NCBI GenBank assembly: GCA_023101725.1
Contig: JALJCO010008684.1
Span: 386,501 to 450,500 of the forward strand
Source: Atherinomorus stipes
Taxonomy: Eukaryota > Chordata > Actinopteri > Atheriniformes > Atherinidae
DNA length: 64,000 nucleotides
Direction: 5' to 3'
Part shown: positions 1-12,594 of the stretch, in pieces
How the letters are laid out: each line of letters begins with the position of its first letter
Position numbering within the stretch: the first letter of the stretch is position 1
The notes under the pieces: generated by a model
The model's input: only the letters and a program-made list of their open reading frames with translations
Databases searched by the model: none
What the model was told of the DNA's origin: nothing
Program-made: the position numbers and the translations under genes

Positions 1-25
1 CAAACAAAACTAAAATGAAACTCAC

Positions 26-3000
26 AGCATCCATTCTGGTCAGCTGCTCTGCCACTTCTCTAACAGGGAAGTCCAGGAAGTTGTGTTTGTTCTCCTTAGT
101 GGACGTTTCTCCTCCATCCTCCTGGTCGCTCTGCTCCTGTTGCAATGATTCACTGTGCAGCTCTGACGCAGACTGACTGCAATCTATCAAAGTCACAAAA
201 GACAACACTTAAGGTGCGTCCCGATACGCCCACTAGCCCTACTTTTTAGCCCAACCCCTAAATTTTGCGCGTTCCCGTGAAGGTAGTGCTGTCCCAATTC
301 CTCTTTGCATGTAGGGGAAGTGGACATGAGGGGTAGGGGGTATGAATCTAGCCCTTCAGAGCGAGGGACGTCAGATGCTGACTTGCTGAGGAAGGGCCAG
401 AGAAAAGGAAACAATAGCAACCTCCGGAAAGCGTCAGGACTCGGAGAAGAAAACTTAAATGGGATTACACATTTATTCGTAACGTTAGCCAGACTAGCCA
501 CGCTAGCTAGACTAAAATACTGATGAAAGCTTGCAAAGGCTTTTTGGCAGTTAACAAGAGACAACAGTGGTCATGGCGATGTCTTCCCCGTATGGTTGTT
601 TTGTTTATTAAATCAACTGAGGCATAATGAATGATGAAAAAAAGAAAAACAACCGCAACTGTTAACTCTGCGTTGTTGTTGGGTGTGTTGTTATGGTGAG
701 ACGTAGTGCAAACGTCACTACGCAGTCGCTTACGTGCCTGAACGTAAATGCAGCGAGTGGTGTCCCAATTCCTAGGGAAGATTACAAAGCCCTGCCCCTG
801 CGGCTTCAATTAGAGGGTGTAGTAAGTAATAGTGGGCGAGGGCGACTGGTAGTGAGTGAGGGCTAGTGGTGGAAAGTAGGGGGAACATTGGGATTGGGCC
901 TTAGAAATTTGCACCAGCATCTATAAAACTAATAAAAAAAACAGTTAAGAGCCCTGAAGTTTATCTCATTGTGAATCCATTGTACATCTTTATTTATACA
1001 CCCTAAACATTTCAAATAATCTGTAGATGTAGATATAGGTTTTCCACTGTACCTTGCTCCTGGAGCCTCTTGAGCAAGGCTTCAGCAGCTTGAGCTATAC
1101 GTCTAAAGCAGAGGCGGCGATGCAAGCGGACACACAACTTTCTGAGGGTCTGGAAGTCAGGAGGTTCCTGGAAGTCCTCGCTGTATTCTTCCAGCCACAG
1201 TCGGACCACCGGGAGTAAGGGACTATGGAGATATCGGGGGGCATGAATAAGGGTCCAGGTTAGTGCTGTTCTTTTAGCAGGTGGAACAATAAAGTGACTT
1301 CACTCCATCAAAAGCAACTGCTGACACTGCTGGACTGCACTCACCTGCGAGGGCAGACGGTTTGATCCGGGTTGGTGATGGATTCCTCTCTGTGGAGGAA
1401 AAGGGAAACACATTTATCAGATAAACTGCAGATAAAAAGACTGATGATGACAGACAGAAAACATCCTGCAAAGAAAAAAAGAAAAGCCAACTGAGATCCC
1501 AGCACTGACTCCGTCTAACCGCTCATCCTGTGGAAATGTCCTGCAACACCCTGAATCCCTGCAGACACACAGCAGCCTTGATTGAGCGTGTAGGAGGAAT
1601 CCCCCCCCCTCTGGCCTGAATTATATCAGGAAACAGAGAACATATCCAGCAAAGCTAAAGCGTAGTGATGTGTCGTTGCATTTGTGGGAATCATTTCACA
1701 GATCTATAATTGGATTTGGACTTTATTTTATCAAAATGAAAACAGATCTAAAGCACAGTAACTGCTTTCACTGGACCGTACACACCATTATCTTATAAAC
1801 TTTTGTTCTTAATTGGCATTTACTTTTGTCAGATTCATAAATGTGTTAGATTGTGAAATTGTTTGCATCTTTACTCTTAAATTGGTGAATACAGACATCT
1901 CAATAAGTTGAAAGGATGCTGCAGTTAGCCTCAGTTTGCAGGGAAACACCTGAAAATGCCTAAGAAAGGTCATGAGACTGAAGGAGCGTGTGAAAACAGA
2001 TAGCAGTGAAACAAAGAAGAGGAAGAATTACATATGCCAAAAGAAAATAATTTTTTTTTAAAAAAGCGTGCAGTGAAACAGGCTTATACCCATTCTTAAA
2101 TGATGCACTTGTATATAAAAAAATGAAAGGTATGAACAATAAATTAAATTCAAATCATCGGCTTTATGTACAAATGACCAATTAATTGCTCCTGAATTTG
2201 ACTAGCAGCCTGCAGTCTGGTCCCATGAGCAGGTATAAGTGGAACAGGGTAAAACACGTCCATCTCTTTCCAGACTAAACCTTCTACAATCTAAAACAAA
2301 TTTCCAGCTGCTGGGCCCAAACACATCTAGCATCCTTTTAAAATGGGGTGTGCTGATGGAACAAGTGCATATATGCATCTGATGAAATTAAACATCCAGG
2401 TGAGTCCAAATGTTGGTTTGTGGTGTTATCAACCAGGTCAGGGCCTATTCTGGATCTCCTATTAAGCTAATCATTAGAATAAAACACACTTCTGCAGTAA
2501 ATTTCAATTATTAGACCACATTCAGCAGGAGGATCTGGGAGTTGCAGGTGACTTGATTATTTATCAAATATTATGTGGTTGAAGGAATGGGTCTGCAATG
2601 TGATCAATTACATCGATGATTTTAGCAAGACTAACAATACAATTTGAAGTGTTCTTGATTTAATTCAATCAATGAAAAATCTACTTATGTTTCCTTGAGG
2701 GAAATCATAATGTTGGGACACCATCTGCAATATCTTTAGTTTAGAATAACAAAAATTATTACTAAATTAACATGAGTTAATCTAAAAATCTAACAAAAAC
2801 CCTTAATGTAATTTTTTTTATAGTATTTTAATGAACTCGAGACTTTTCGGAAACATTCACCAAATTATAAAGTACTTATACAGCTGTTTTGTTGTTGTAT
2901 AACTTCAGGAAACAAAAAAATAGAACGTCCTGTTCAAAATCGTGTCGTGAAAAAGGAAGGAGAGGCCAGTTTGTCCTGACCTCTTCTACTAAAGCTCACG

Positions 3001-6000
3001 GGACACCTGCTGCCACAAGCACAGCACGTGTACACGTTCGAGAAGGAATATATCAGTTTACACCGGCAGCTTTCTGCAGACCATTCACCAAAGATGAATG
3101 AGCTATGAGAAATAAAAGCTTTCATTGATTTCAAATCACAGTTATAAATCTGAAATACATTTCTGAATCAATATTCCCTCCTCTGGAGGAGCCAAAAGCT
3201 GAACATATTAACAGCCTGAAATACTCTGAAATAAACTCCATCCAAAACATTCCTTCAGGTAATTTCTAAGTGAAATTAAATCTGGTGTGTGTAAAAGCTC
3301 CTCTACAGGGTGTGGTGGGCGTAGTCATGACAACTTTGAAATGGAACAAGGCTTGAGACTGCTTTGTTTAACCTGTGACGACAAAACCTGTCATAGAAAC
3401 CGGCCCTGCATCGACAGTGTGAATAGCTGATGAGACAAGAGGAGGGTGTTAAACAGCTGTCTCCTGTAGGAATTGATTTGTGCATCTGGCATGTTATAAA
3501 AAGCGGCTGACGCATGAGCTCCACTCGCATTTAAATGTATTGACGACCTTTATAAAAAAAATAGGACAGATTAACAAATCAATGTCAGAAAAGAGCAAAC
3601 AATAAAGCCCACATGGCTGCGTCATGCTGCAGATAAGTCAAGGAATTAGAAAGTTTAACCAACTTCACCTGCTAGATTAAGTTGGTGTTGTTGCAAGTTC
3701 AGTTTATTTTATTAACCCATTTTTGTTTCATGTAAACCAGACCTGAGTCTCTCCACCCAGCCTCCCAGCAGAAAACTGCAGACCTGAGGGGGTTCATCAT
3801 GTGTGCAGATTTATTTACACAATCAAGAATCAGAGCAATCAGATCAAGAATCTAAAATATCAGAAATATCAGATCCTTTTTTTTTTCATGCTCTGTTAAA
3901 TAATCCTCCGTGTCCCCGCTAATCACACACACTCAAGCAGTTGGCCTCCATAGTTGTCCATGTACCAAGCTTATCTTGGATAGTTATCCTGTATCAGTTG
4001 TTTACTCCTAGATTCCATAACCAGACCATCCGATGCACATTAACTGGCTCCGTCTGGCATTTCCAAAGATTCAGGTCACTCTCTGACACTTATTTTTCTC
4101 CCACATTGGTCAATGAAAATCTACAGCTGTGTGAAAAAGTTTTTGCCCCCTTCCTAATTTCTTAAACCTAATAACTGGTGGGGCCACCCTTAGCAGCAAC
4201 AACTGCAATCAAGCGTTTGTGATAACTGGCAGTGAGTCTTCTACAGCGATGTGGAGGAATTTTGTTCCACTCATCTTTGCAGAATTGTTGTAATTCAGCC
4301 ACATTGGAGGGTTTTCCAGCATGAACCACCTTTTTAAGGTCATGCCACAGCATCTCAATTGGATTCAGGTCAGGAATCGTTTGATGAGGCCACTCCAAAG
4401 TTTTTATTTTGTTGTTCTTAAGCCATTCAGAGGTGGACTTGCTGGTGTGTTCTGGATCATTGTCCTGCTGCAGAACCCAAGTGCGCTTCAGCTTGAGGTC
4501 ACCAACAGATGGCCGGACATTCTCCTTCAGGATTTTTTGGTAAACAGCAGAATTCATGGTTCCATTTACCACAGCAAGTCTTCCAGGTACTGAAGCAGCA
4601 AAACAGCCCCAGACCATCACACTAAAACCATCAAATTTTACTTTAGGTATGATGTTCCTTTTCTGAAATGCTGTATTACTTTTACACCAGATGTAATGGG
4701 ACCTACACCTTCCAAAAAGTTCAACTTTTTTCTCGTCAGTCCACAGAGTATTTTCCCAAAAGTCTTGGGGATCATGAAGATGCTTTCTGGTTAAACTGAG
4801 ACGAGCCTTTATGTTCTTTTTGCTCAGCAGTGGTTTTGGTCTTGGAACTCTGCCATGCAGGCCATTTTTGCCCAGTCTCTTTCTGATGGTGGAGTCATGA
4901 ACACTGACCTTAATTGAGGAAAGTGAGGCCTGCAGTTCTTGGATTTTGTTCTGGGGTCTTTTGTGACCTCTTGGATGAGTCGTCGCTGTGCTCTTGGGGT
5001 AATTTTGGTCGGCCGGCCACTCCTGGGAAGGTTCACCACTGTTCCATGGTTTCACCATTTGTGGATAATGGCTCTCACTGTGGTTCGCTGGAGTCCCAAA
5101 GCTTTAGAAAAGGCTTTGTAACCTTTTCCAGACTGATAGATTTCAATTACTTTGTTTCTGATTTTTTACTGATTTTCTTTTGGATCGCAACATGATGTCT
5201 AGCTTTTGAGGATCTTTTTGGTCTAAACTTCGTCAGGCAGGTCCTATTTAAGTGATTTCTTGATTAAGAACAGGTGTGGCAGTAATCAGGCCTTGGTGTG
5301 GCTAGAGAAATTGAACTCTGCTTTCCAAAGATGTGATAAACCACAGTTAATTTATGTTTTAACAGGGGGGGGCACTCACTTTTTCACACAGGACCATGGA
5401 GGTTTGGATCCCCCCCCCCCCCCCCCTTACTAATAAAAATCTTCATTCAAAAACTGCATTTTCTGTTTACTTGTGTTATCTTTGACTCACATTAAAATTT
5501 GTTTGATGATCTGAAACATTTATGTGTGACAAACATGCAAAAAAGTAAGAAATTAGGAAGGGGGCAAAAACTTTTTCACACAGCTGTATATTTAAGGGAT
5601 AACACGTTAGCTGAAACTGCTAATGTGGCTTATTTTGAAGCAAATGAAGAAATAACTAAGATTTCACTTCCTTCAAACACAGACTGCAGTATGAAATCCC
5701 CTCTCACCCTGCAAATGTCACCCTGTCTTCCACCATAAGCTTCAATGTTTTGTCTAAAACAGTGGTCCTTCTAAATCAAGCAGCAACGATGACTGCATAT
5801 GTGGGCTCGCAGACCAGCTGACTCTGCCCTCATGATTTTTATTAACACACGTCCCCGTTCAACAAAAGTCTGAAGTCTCTCACCTCTGGAACAGCAGCTC
5901 CATGAGGGCGTTTGTGCAGGTGAAGGCCCTGTAGGTGGAGAGGAACACGTGGATGAAGTCGGGCTCCCTGTGCTCTGGGTCCAGCAGGTGGGTGACCAGG

Positions 6001-7396
6001 CGCTCCAAGGTAGCGGCCTTGAGCCTTCGCACTTTCACCGTGTGGTACTGGATGCAGCTGAAGGTTGACGAGACCTCCATAGAGTCCGAGCTCGGGAGAA
6101 CGGGCTCCCTGCGCAAAGTGATGCCAAACACAGCTCCTTCCTCCTCTTCCTCGCCCCACTCCTGCACCGGGTCCTGCATAGGGGACAAAGCAAGGCCATC
6201 ATCATCAAGGAAATAATGACCCTATTACATGAAAGGGACCAGATTCCGCTGCTGTCTATATGACACTGCAGCCACCCAACAATTTATCTGCTTGGATTTT
6301 TTTTTTTTACAATGAAAATACATTAAAAACAATAAGTGACATAAAAAAAGATAACTGCTGCTATGTACATGTAGGACAGCTTGCCATGGCTAAACTTTAT
6401 GAGAGAATATTTTAACAATAAAGAAAACTCCTATATAGAGATATTTCAATAACAGTTGTTATATAATATCTATTAGAAAAACCCTTTATACTGAGTCACC
6501 ACATTAGAAAATGTCAAACTGGGTGACTACAGCTCTAAAGCCTGACATACTGTTCACAATCCAACCATGAAAATAATCAAGCGATAACTGGAACAATGAC
6601 TGGTCTGAGAGGCAGTCCCTGACGTACTTGTTTGTGTCCCCAAACAATGGGACAATTAACTAATACATGACAGAATTGATCCCAATTCACAAATTTTATG
6701 GTCCACTCAAGTTTGCTCGCAAGTATATCCGCACTGTACATAAAACCTGTATAGATGGCGGCAGCTGCTGATCCTAAGTCAGTCAGGAACATTAACTCAT
6801 GTCAAAGCACTTAACTATCAAGCCAAGTCACAAACACACAGACAAAACTTCATAATGTTAATGATGAATGCCAAAGATAACTATCATAAAACTAAAGGTG
6901 TATGGATGAAGATGCAGAATAACTATTGCAGCACATGCAAGCAAAATCAAGCCACCCTGAATAGTCCAAACCCATCAAGATGCTTTTACGGGACTTGTAG
7001 TGAAATCTGTAATATCACTAGAATAGAAGGAAAAAATATTTTATGCTAAATCCATTTGGATAAAATCAAACATGATGATGATGTCACGTTCAGAAGTCAC
7101 AGAGCAATAAGGCTCAGTGACGGCAGAGGGGGGATACATGCGGCCATACAGGCAGGTTCATGACTTATTTGGGAAAAGTGTGGCAACAGAAGCGAACAAT
7201 GCGTGTAAACAGCTGATATCACATGACAGAAACCAGTGCGCTAAACACAATGAAACGCGCTGCTATGAATGAAATATTATCACTGTTTGCCCAGCTGAAG
7301 CCACTTCAGACCAAAACACTTAGTTATGTTTTTACAACCCTGCAAGGCAGAATAAAAGTTCACTTCACCTACCATAGATAAGTGCCATTTCCCCAT
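26..7396 (-). CDS. rgl3: Ral guanine nucleotide exchange factor RGL3-like, N-terminal part (runs off left edge)
   Basis: RalGDS-family exchange factors couple Ras-like GTPases to activation of RalA/RalB. Exons in transcript order are 7373-7396 (MGKWHLSM), 5884-6173, 1345-1389, 1053-1222 and 26-183; all junction phases agree, giving 229 codons before the window ends. Exon 2 carries the family N-terminus (EWGEEEEEGAVFGITLRR) and then the start of the REM (RasGEFN) domain, with HVFLSTYRAFT. Exon 4 has WLEEYSEDFQEPPDF, the REM end. The last exon is acidic and Ser-rich, then LDFPVREVAEQLTRMDA, which opens the CDC25/RasGEF domain. The catalytic remainder and the Ras-association domain lie beyond base 1. 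RGL3 is chosen over RGL1/RGL2/RALGDS because odad3 lies directly upstream on the same strand, as in human; sequence alone fixes only the family. Exon 3 is just 45 nt. Confidence 0.88.
206..904. mobile_element. Non-autonomous terminal-inverted-repeat element in an rgl3 intron
   Basis: The left end reads TTAAGGTGCGTCCCGATACG and the right end, reverse complemented, reads CTAAGGCCCAATCCCAAT; both continue into matching CACTAGCCCT- and CCCTACTTT-type blocks. This is a diverged inverted-repeat structure of about 700 bp without a transposase-like ORF. Its left boundary is only about 22 bp from the splice acceptor of the rgl3 exon at 26-183. I could not define a target-site duplication. Confidence 0.55.
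1390..4123. other. rgl3 intron 2, 3' part, no gene seen
   Basis: AT-rich intron sequence. Short ORFs on both strands lack codon structure or family resemblance. No clear transposon end was found before the Tc1 element at 4124. Confidence 0.6.
4124..5586 (-). mobile_element. Tc1/mariner element, near full length, decayed
   Basis: Perfect outer inverted repeats of at least 36 bp: CAGCTGTGTGAAAAAGTTTT at the left, and its complement ending at 5586. The element is flanked by TA on both sides (4122-4123 and 5587-5588), the Tc1 target duplication. A second internal copy of the TTTTTCACACAG motif near 5379-5390 gives an IR/DR-like right end. A run of 17 C lies at 5410-5426. The transposase is on the minus strand and broken, so this copy is not autonomous. 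Confidence 0.95.
4168..5190 (-). pseudogene. Tc1-family transposase pseudogene
   Basis: Tc1 transposases excise and reinsert their element at TA. The N-terminal helix-turn-helix part is readable (YQSGKGYKAFSKALGL, then QRTTVRAIIHKW) and ends in a stop at 5052-5054. The same frame continues with VVNLPRSGRPTKITPRAQRR to about 4943. There a one-base loss shifts into the frame that runs from IQELQASLSS to the stop at 4168. The catalytic region keeps LWTDE, LQQDNDPEHTS and PDLNPIE, so D, D and E are all present, but the D-to-E spacing is one residue longer than usual for the family. A premature stop plus a frameshift make it inactive. Confidence 0.93.
6174..7372. other. rgl3 intron 1, no gene seen
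   Basis: AT-rich intron between the proximal first exon and the REM exon. No coding, RNA or repeat structure recognised. Confidence 0.6.
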
Positions 7397-7413
7397 CTTT
7401 TTGCTGCTCTCAG

Positions 7414-7437
7414 TTAGATAAATCCTCCTGATTTCAT
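7414..7437 (-). promoter_or_regulatory. Short upstream ORF in the proximal rgl3 leader
   Basis: An ATG at 7437 opens a 7-codon ORF (MKSGGFI, then TAA) ending 17 bases before the proposed rgl3 start ATG at 7396. It is in a different frame from the main ORF. If the proximal transcript starts upstream of 7437, ribosomes would have to read through or reinitiate. The main frame itself stays open upstream without another ATG. Confidence 0.4.
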
Positions 7438-7639
7438 ACTCCTGCTGCAGTGGGTTTTGATAAAGTCGCAGCAAAGGTTGCGGTTATTAACGATTTCGCT
7501 CCGTCCACCAACAGTTCACCTCATTACGAATAACACCTGAAAATCCCATTTTTCATAATCAGCTCCTGCAAATAATAATTTAGGAGAAAGTCCCTGTAAT
7601 CAGTGTTGAGAAACGATCTCCAACAGAGGGACAAAGCTG

Positions 7640-7740
7640 GCAGAGAGCGAAATATTAAAGGCAAGGAGGATTGCTGGGCGAGGCCGAAGAGAAAATGTGG
7701 GCGGGACCAAGAATATTGACCAATAGGAACGCAGGAATGA
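7640..7740 (-). promoter_or_regulatory. Likely proximal rgl3 promoter
   Basis: About 250-340 bp upstream of the proximal first exon, the minus strand reads an inverted CCAAT box (CTATTGGTC, near 7720) followed by GGTCCCGCCC, a GC-box-like element. No TATA box is obvious at a sensible distance. The position fits a promoter for the short-N-terminus transcript; the transcription start is not visible. Confidence 0.4.
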
Positions 7741-10029
7741 TTAATATTTTAAATATCACAAAATTGGAAAAAGTATTGATATACTATATGATACTGTTAC
7801 CTGCAATACTGTAATAATACTTAAAAGAGAAGCTCTGACAAAAATCCTGCGTTCAAACTCAAACTGAAATCAATAATCAATATTATACAGATAAATTCTA
7901 AAGATACATGTTCCAGGTCAGTGTATTAATAATAATTTAATATGAGTTTTAATTAATTAATAAACAAATTGATTAATTTTAAGATTAATCTAGTTGGACT
8001 ATTTGAATTTCTTTTTTCTTCGCCACTTTAGAGGCTAAATTTTTAATCAATTAAAAATACTTTATGGAATGATGGAAAGTACAGTCATGTTTCATCCTCA
8101 CAGTTGGATGCTGTCCTGTTCCCGACCTTACTTCCCATGAGCTTAGAAAAGTGCCAAAATTATATGTATTCATTCAGACAATAAAGATACACAGGAAAGG
8201 TATGAACAAGTGTTATATGAAAAACACTAACTTTTAAGTAAATGTACTGAGGTTAATTTACACGGCTCTCAGATGTAATGAAGAGGAACTTGAGTGAGGT
8301 GCAAATCCCTCAAATATGTACTTCACTGCCAGTCATTTTTCTTAGCTGTGATGTATCACACTACTCCTATTGCTAATTACAGCATAGAAGTAACAAAGGA
8401 GAATTCAAACATTTACTGACTACACAAGGAAAACATTAAAAACCAGCAGGACTGCGATCTCATAGGACTGAAATGGGTAGCCCTGATCTACATGCTAGAG
8501 TATTTCACTCTTGCTTTGTAGATTAAAGATATATAGATATTAAAGATATATCAGGATATGCAGGTAAAGCAAAAATCATTTTCACTAAGTAAAGTCAAAT
8601 GTAAACATGAACTTACTTTTGGGGAAAAAAAATGTAATTTGAGTTGGAACGATTACATTTTCTTACTTGAAAGTAACCAAACTTTACATAAAGTTAAAAA
8701 TTCTAGTTAAACTAAATGAATTAATCTCAAGATATTAAGTGTGACAGATGACCTTAAATTTTTTTAGGTTAAGCCAGTGTTAACATTTTTCCAGTGTACA
8801 ACAGTGCAGCGGTAGAGGATGTTTCAAGTCTTTATGGGTTAAATACTGAGAGTTTTATGAAAGCAAGATAAAGTCATGTCTTAAAACAATAATAGTCAAA
8901 CAAAGAACGTCTAACAGCGCTAAAATGAAATGAAAAATAAACAAAAAGCTTTAATGCATGAAAAGTTATGACGATGATATTCTGCTACTAATGGGCATCC
9001 AGCACTCCTATTTCCCAGATTTATTCCCAGTTAGAAATACATGTTGAAATTGTTTCCAAAAGATGCATCGTCAAATCATTCCAGGAAAAAAAATACTGTC
9101 ACCTGAGATTTCTTTAAAGAAAAAAAAAGAAAAAGAAAGAGGAAGAAAATCAGCTTATAAAGATAAATGGTTATGTCTGCTGGTCATGAAAACAGCCCAA
9201 CTTTCCCTAAAGCTGGAGAAAGCATTACCATGTCCACTAAGCTTGTCTCAAAAAAATGGGAAGTCCGCAACTTTATAACCCCATGTAAGTGTAAGACTCA
9301 TCACACATTACTAAAGTTTTTATGATGCATTTACATCCCTGCGTAATAAATCTAGAAGTCCGGCCATATTCCATCTTCAGTCATTTAACAACAGCAGATT
9401 TCTAAACAAACAGCTGAAGATGCTTTCAGTGAAACAGCTTCTGTAAATCCAAAGGAGGTGCAGATGATCATTTTACAGGAAAAAATAGCAAGTGTTAAAA
9501 CGAGGTCAAATAAAAAAACAAAAACAGACTAGAAGCAATGCTGTGAAGGAATCCCGTCAGTAGGGTTTTTCTCGGCAGCCCAAAGCATGCATTCCTGCCT
9601 GAGGGTGTTGGTGAAGTACCAGGTAAAACAGGTCTGTTCTGATTCTTTAAGAACAAGTTTGAGACTTCAAGGAAGGATAAGGGGGGGGGGGGCACAGAAG
9701 AACTGCTTTTTATACTAAAAATACTCAGCTTAGTTCCCCTTTAATTCTCTCTCTGCTCTTCAAAAACTTCTTTCAGATCCTCAAACATGAACCCAACATT
9801 CAAACTTGGCACAGTAAGGGTTTCAGTGCTATTAAAGACTTACAGAAGACATCCTCTCATTATTTCCATCAAAATTTCACTTGCTGGGCAGCCACCTTTA
9901 TAGTTTCTTCCAAACCAGAGACTTCGTTAAAACTAATTTTTTCTATTTTCTATATCGCCCCCTGAAACCCTGACGGATACCTTAATGGCTACAGACACAA
10001 ACCAAAAGAAATGTATTTTATTGTTGTAC
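7741..10029. other. Long rgl3 intron/upstream region, no gene seen
   Basis: AT-rich sequence between the two rgl3 first exons. ORFs here are short and Lys/Phe-rich from poly-A/T tracts. A run of G lies near 9681-9691. Confidence 0.55.
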
Positions 10030-10590
10030 AACCATCTCTGGTCAGTATAGAATCCTCTACAGACGCTAAAATGGCCAGAATTGACCCCCACAGGTACTAA
10101 TGCCTGTAACAGATGTAATCGGTCCCCAGCTACTCACTCCCACATGTTCTCCTCGTGTCCTGAATTGACGGCTTTCTGCGGAGCAGTTTTGGTAGCATAG
10201 GTCATGCCTATGGCTGAGTTTTCCATCCTAACTCTGCATTGCTATTTTTGGTTTAACTTCTGACACCGACCTTCCTGCTGCGGTGACTCAGGTTCTGGCT
10301 TTCTCAACTTTGCTGGCTTGTCGGCTAATTCTGTTTGGTTGGAGGCTCCCTTTTTTCCTTTCTTAGTTTTCTTTCTTCCTCTGTGTCTCACTTACTTTTT
10401 TATTTCTGTGTATGTATGTGAGATTGTGTGGCTTCTGTCTAGTTCTGACCTGACCTAAGTGTGCCTTTATGCTGGTGGGTTGGGGTCAGGAATTTATAGA
10501 TATACTACTGTAAATGTTTTTTCCTTTACATTTGGTGCCACCGTATGTCATGTTTTTCTGAAATTTCAATAAAAAGATTTGGGAAAAAAA
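10030..10590 (+). mobile_element. 5'-truncated L1-type LINE, 3' end
   Basis: Plus-strand conceptual peptides match the end of L1 ORF2: CNRCNRSPATHSHMFSSCPE followed by LTAF, then AVTQVLAFSTLLACRLILFG and WRLP, the usual terminal zinc-knuckle-like and LLARRLIL regions. Several stops and frame changes separate them. The copy ends in an A-rich tail after AATAAAAAGATTTGGG near 10575-10590. Confidence 0.7.
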
Positions 10591-10675
10591 GACCTCAGAT
10601 GACACCAAGTCATCTACAGTCATCCTCAAAATTATTCATACCCTCCAATTAAAGAAAATACTAAATTCACAATAG

Positions 10676-11069
10676 TAGGGATACACGATATAATCGGCCC
10701 CCTATCGGACATCGGCCTTAAAACAAAGTATCGGACATCCTCCCCACTGATATTTAACCAATCAGACCGCTGTTTCTAAAGTCTTAAAAAAAAATCTGGC
10801 GCGATTTTTAAAATAAAATAGATCAACACCACATTTTAAAATATCGGTTTGATATTGGTATATGAAAATATCGCCATATTCCAGTGTATCGATATTTTTT
10901 CCCACCCCTATTTTTCAAAGTGTCGGAAATGAATAACAAAACTGCCATTTGCAGTGACTGCTCATTTTTTCAGCTTTAATATCGGTATCGATATCGGTTA
11001 TAAGCCACATGAGTTTTAAAATATCGGCATATCTGATATCTGCCAAAATTCCAATATCATGCATCCCTA
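10676..11069. mobile_element. hAT-type MITE, family A, copy 1
   Basis: Inverted ends TAGGGATACACGATAT and (reverse complement of the right end) TAGGGATGCATGATAT. The 8-bp flanking repeat CACAATAG is perfect (10668-10675 and 11070-11077), the hAT signature. The interior is rich in ATCGATA/ATCGGC motifs and lacks a transposase. It is shorter than copies 2 and 3 because part of the internal module is missing. Confidence 0.9.
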
Positions 11070-11077
11070 CACAATAG

Positions 11078-12594
11078 TTATTTGAATAACAAGACACTAA
11101 AAAAGCAATGACAAATAAAAAACTACTAAATTATGATTTAGTGAAATAAAATGTCGCTTTTGCATATTAGTTTAAAATAATAATTTAAAAAAAAACAGAG
11201 GGCCAAAATACTTGTCAACAGGTGCAAAAGTCTGATTTAACATTACGGAAAACACTTGATTGCAGTGATTGCCTCAAAGGTTTGCTCAACAAAAGTTTAG
11301 TTTAGGAGTCCCATCTTGCTTGTTTCACTTTTGGTTTGTTTGTTTTTTACATTTCTGTTAAACCACAATTCAAAATAAATATCAGGATTTTTTTTATAAA
11401 ATTTTTCTGGATTATTACTTTTTTCCTCTTTCATATATTTTCACTGACATGTGATTTTTTTGTGTGTCTCTTTAATGGGAAGGTATGCATCATTTTGAGG
11501 ACTGCTGTAATAACAACAAGCTTGAACAGATAGCACACATTCAATCAGGCTGCCCACTGCTCATTAGTTTGAAGGGAAGAATGATCTCTTTGTTTGTCTA
11601 ACGAGCCTGTGCTTCTCTTGTTTACCAAACCCACAAAACCTTTTTATAAAAACCAAAGACAAAGGAAAAGGGAAATAGCACAATTTTAAACTCCAATTAG
11701 TTGCAATTATACACATGAATGAGTGATGAGGTGGCAGGTGGATAACAAGAGGAAACATGGCTACAGGAGTTATGAACTGTATGCTTGAGTTTTTCATGTA
11801 AAGAAAGTTATCAAAAGGCTTACATAAGCTGTAAACATATTCAGAAATATAATACACTTCCTGGAGAGTTTGCTGCACTGTAGTTCCTTCTCAAATAGAT
11901 GTTGGTATTCATGATATTCTGAGTGGAAAAAATGGCAACAATAGTGGAAGTTCCCAGGTGAAAAAAAGAACTTGATGTTAAGAGTGACTCAATACAAGAA
12001 AGTTTTTGCTGTGTATGTATCACACAGCAACAGCCAAATGACTCCTAAGTTATTCAGGACTTCAGTCTCAGAGAATGAAATAAACTAAAATAACTGGCTT
12101 CTGATTGTCTAACTACAATATTTTAATTCCTGGGTATTTATTGAATTTGAAATAAAATCTACCTTTGGATCTGGGTTAGTGCGAACATCACCATAGGGTT
12201 TGATTAGACTTATAACTTGTTGAAAAATAATGTCCAACTCTGGTTTTCAGCTGTTTATAAGCAGAGTATTTAAAAAAAATTCCCTTTCTTCTTTCACCAA
12301 AACTCATCACATATTCACCGTTTAATCTAAGAATCTTTTCTGGTTCAAATCTGGTTTAAATTAATGAAATATCACATTTTTACCACTAAATTTGGAAATA
12401 TATTAATATATTCATCTGCAGGTTTGAAAGTTTTATAAATATGTATAATAAATCTCTACATTTCAATAATCCAATAATCCCACAGTCTATATTATTTAGA
12501 TAACGCTGTACAACTCCAGTGCAGTCGCTGTCTGGCAGCTCTGTGACACATGTAAATAAGATGAAAGATTGGTGTTACTTCTGTCCAATCTCAC
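11078..12594. other. No gene seen
   Basis: AT-rich sequence between a MITE and the distal rgl3 first exon. Small ORFs on both strands look random. Confidence 0.55.

Noticed and set aside
193..809. ORFs of 72-123 codons on both strands
   Set aside because: Inside an inverted-repeat element, no domain or splice logic; judged noise.
5842..6216. ORFs of about 93-105 codons overlapping the rgl3 REM exon in other frames and on the other strand
   Set aside because: Shadows of the real exon 5884-6173, which has family motifs and matching splice sites.
10915..11097. Minus-strand ORF with ADIRYADILKLMWLITDIDTDIK
   Set aside because: Lies in a MITE. Nearly the same peptide appears at 22308-22544 in another copy, so it is repeat sequence rather than a gene.
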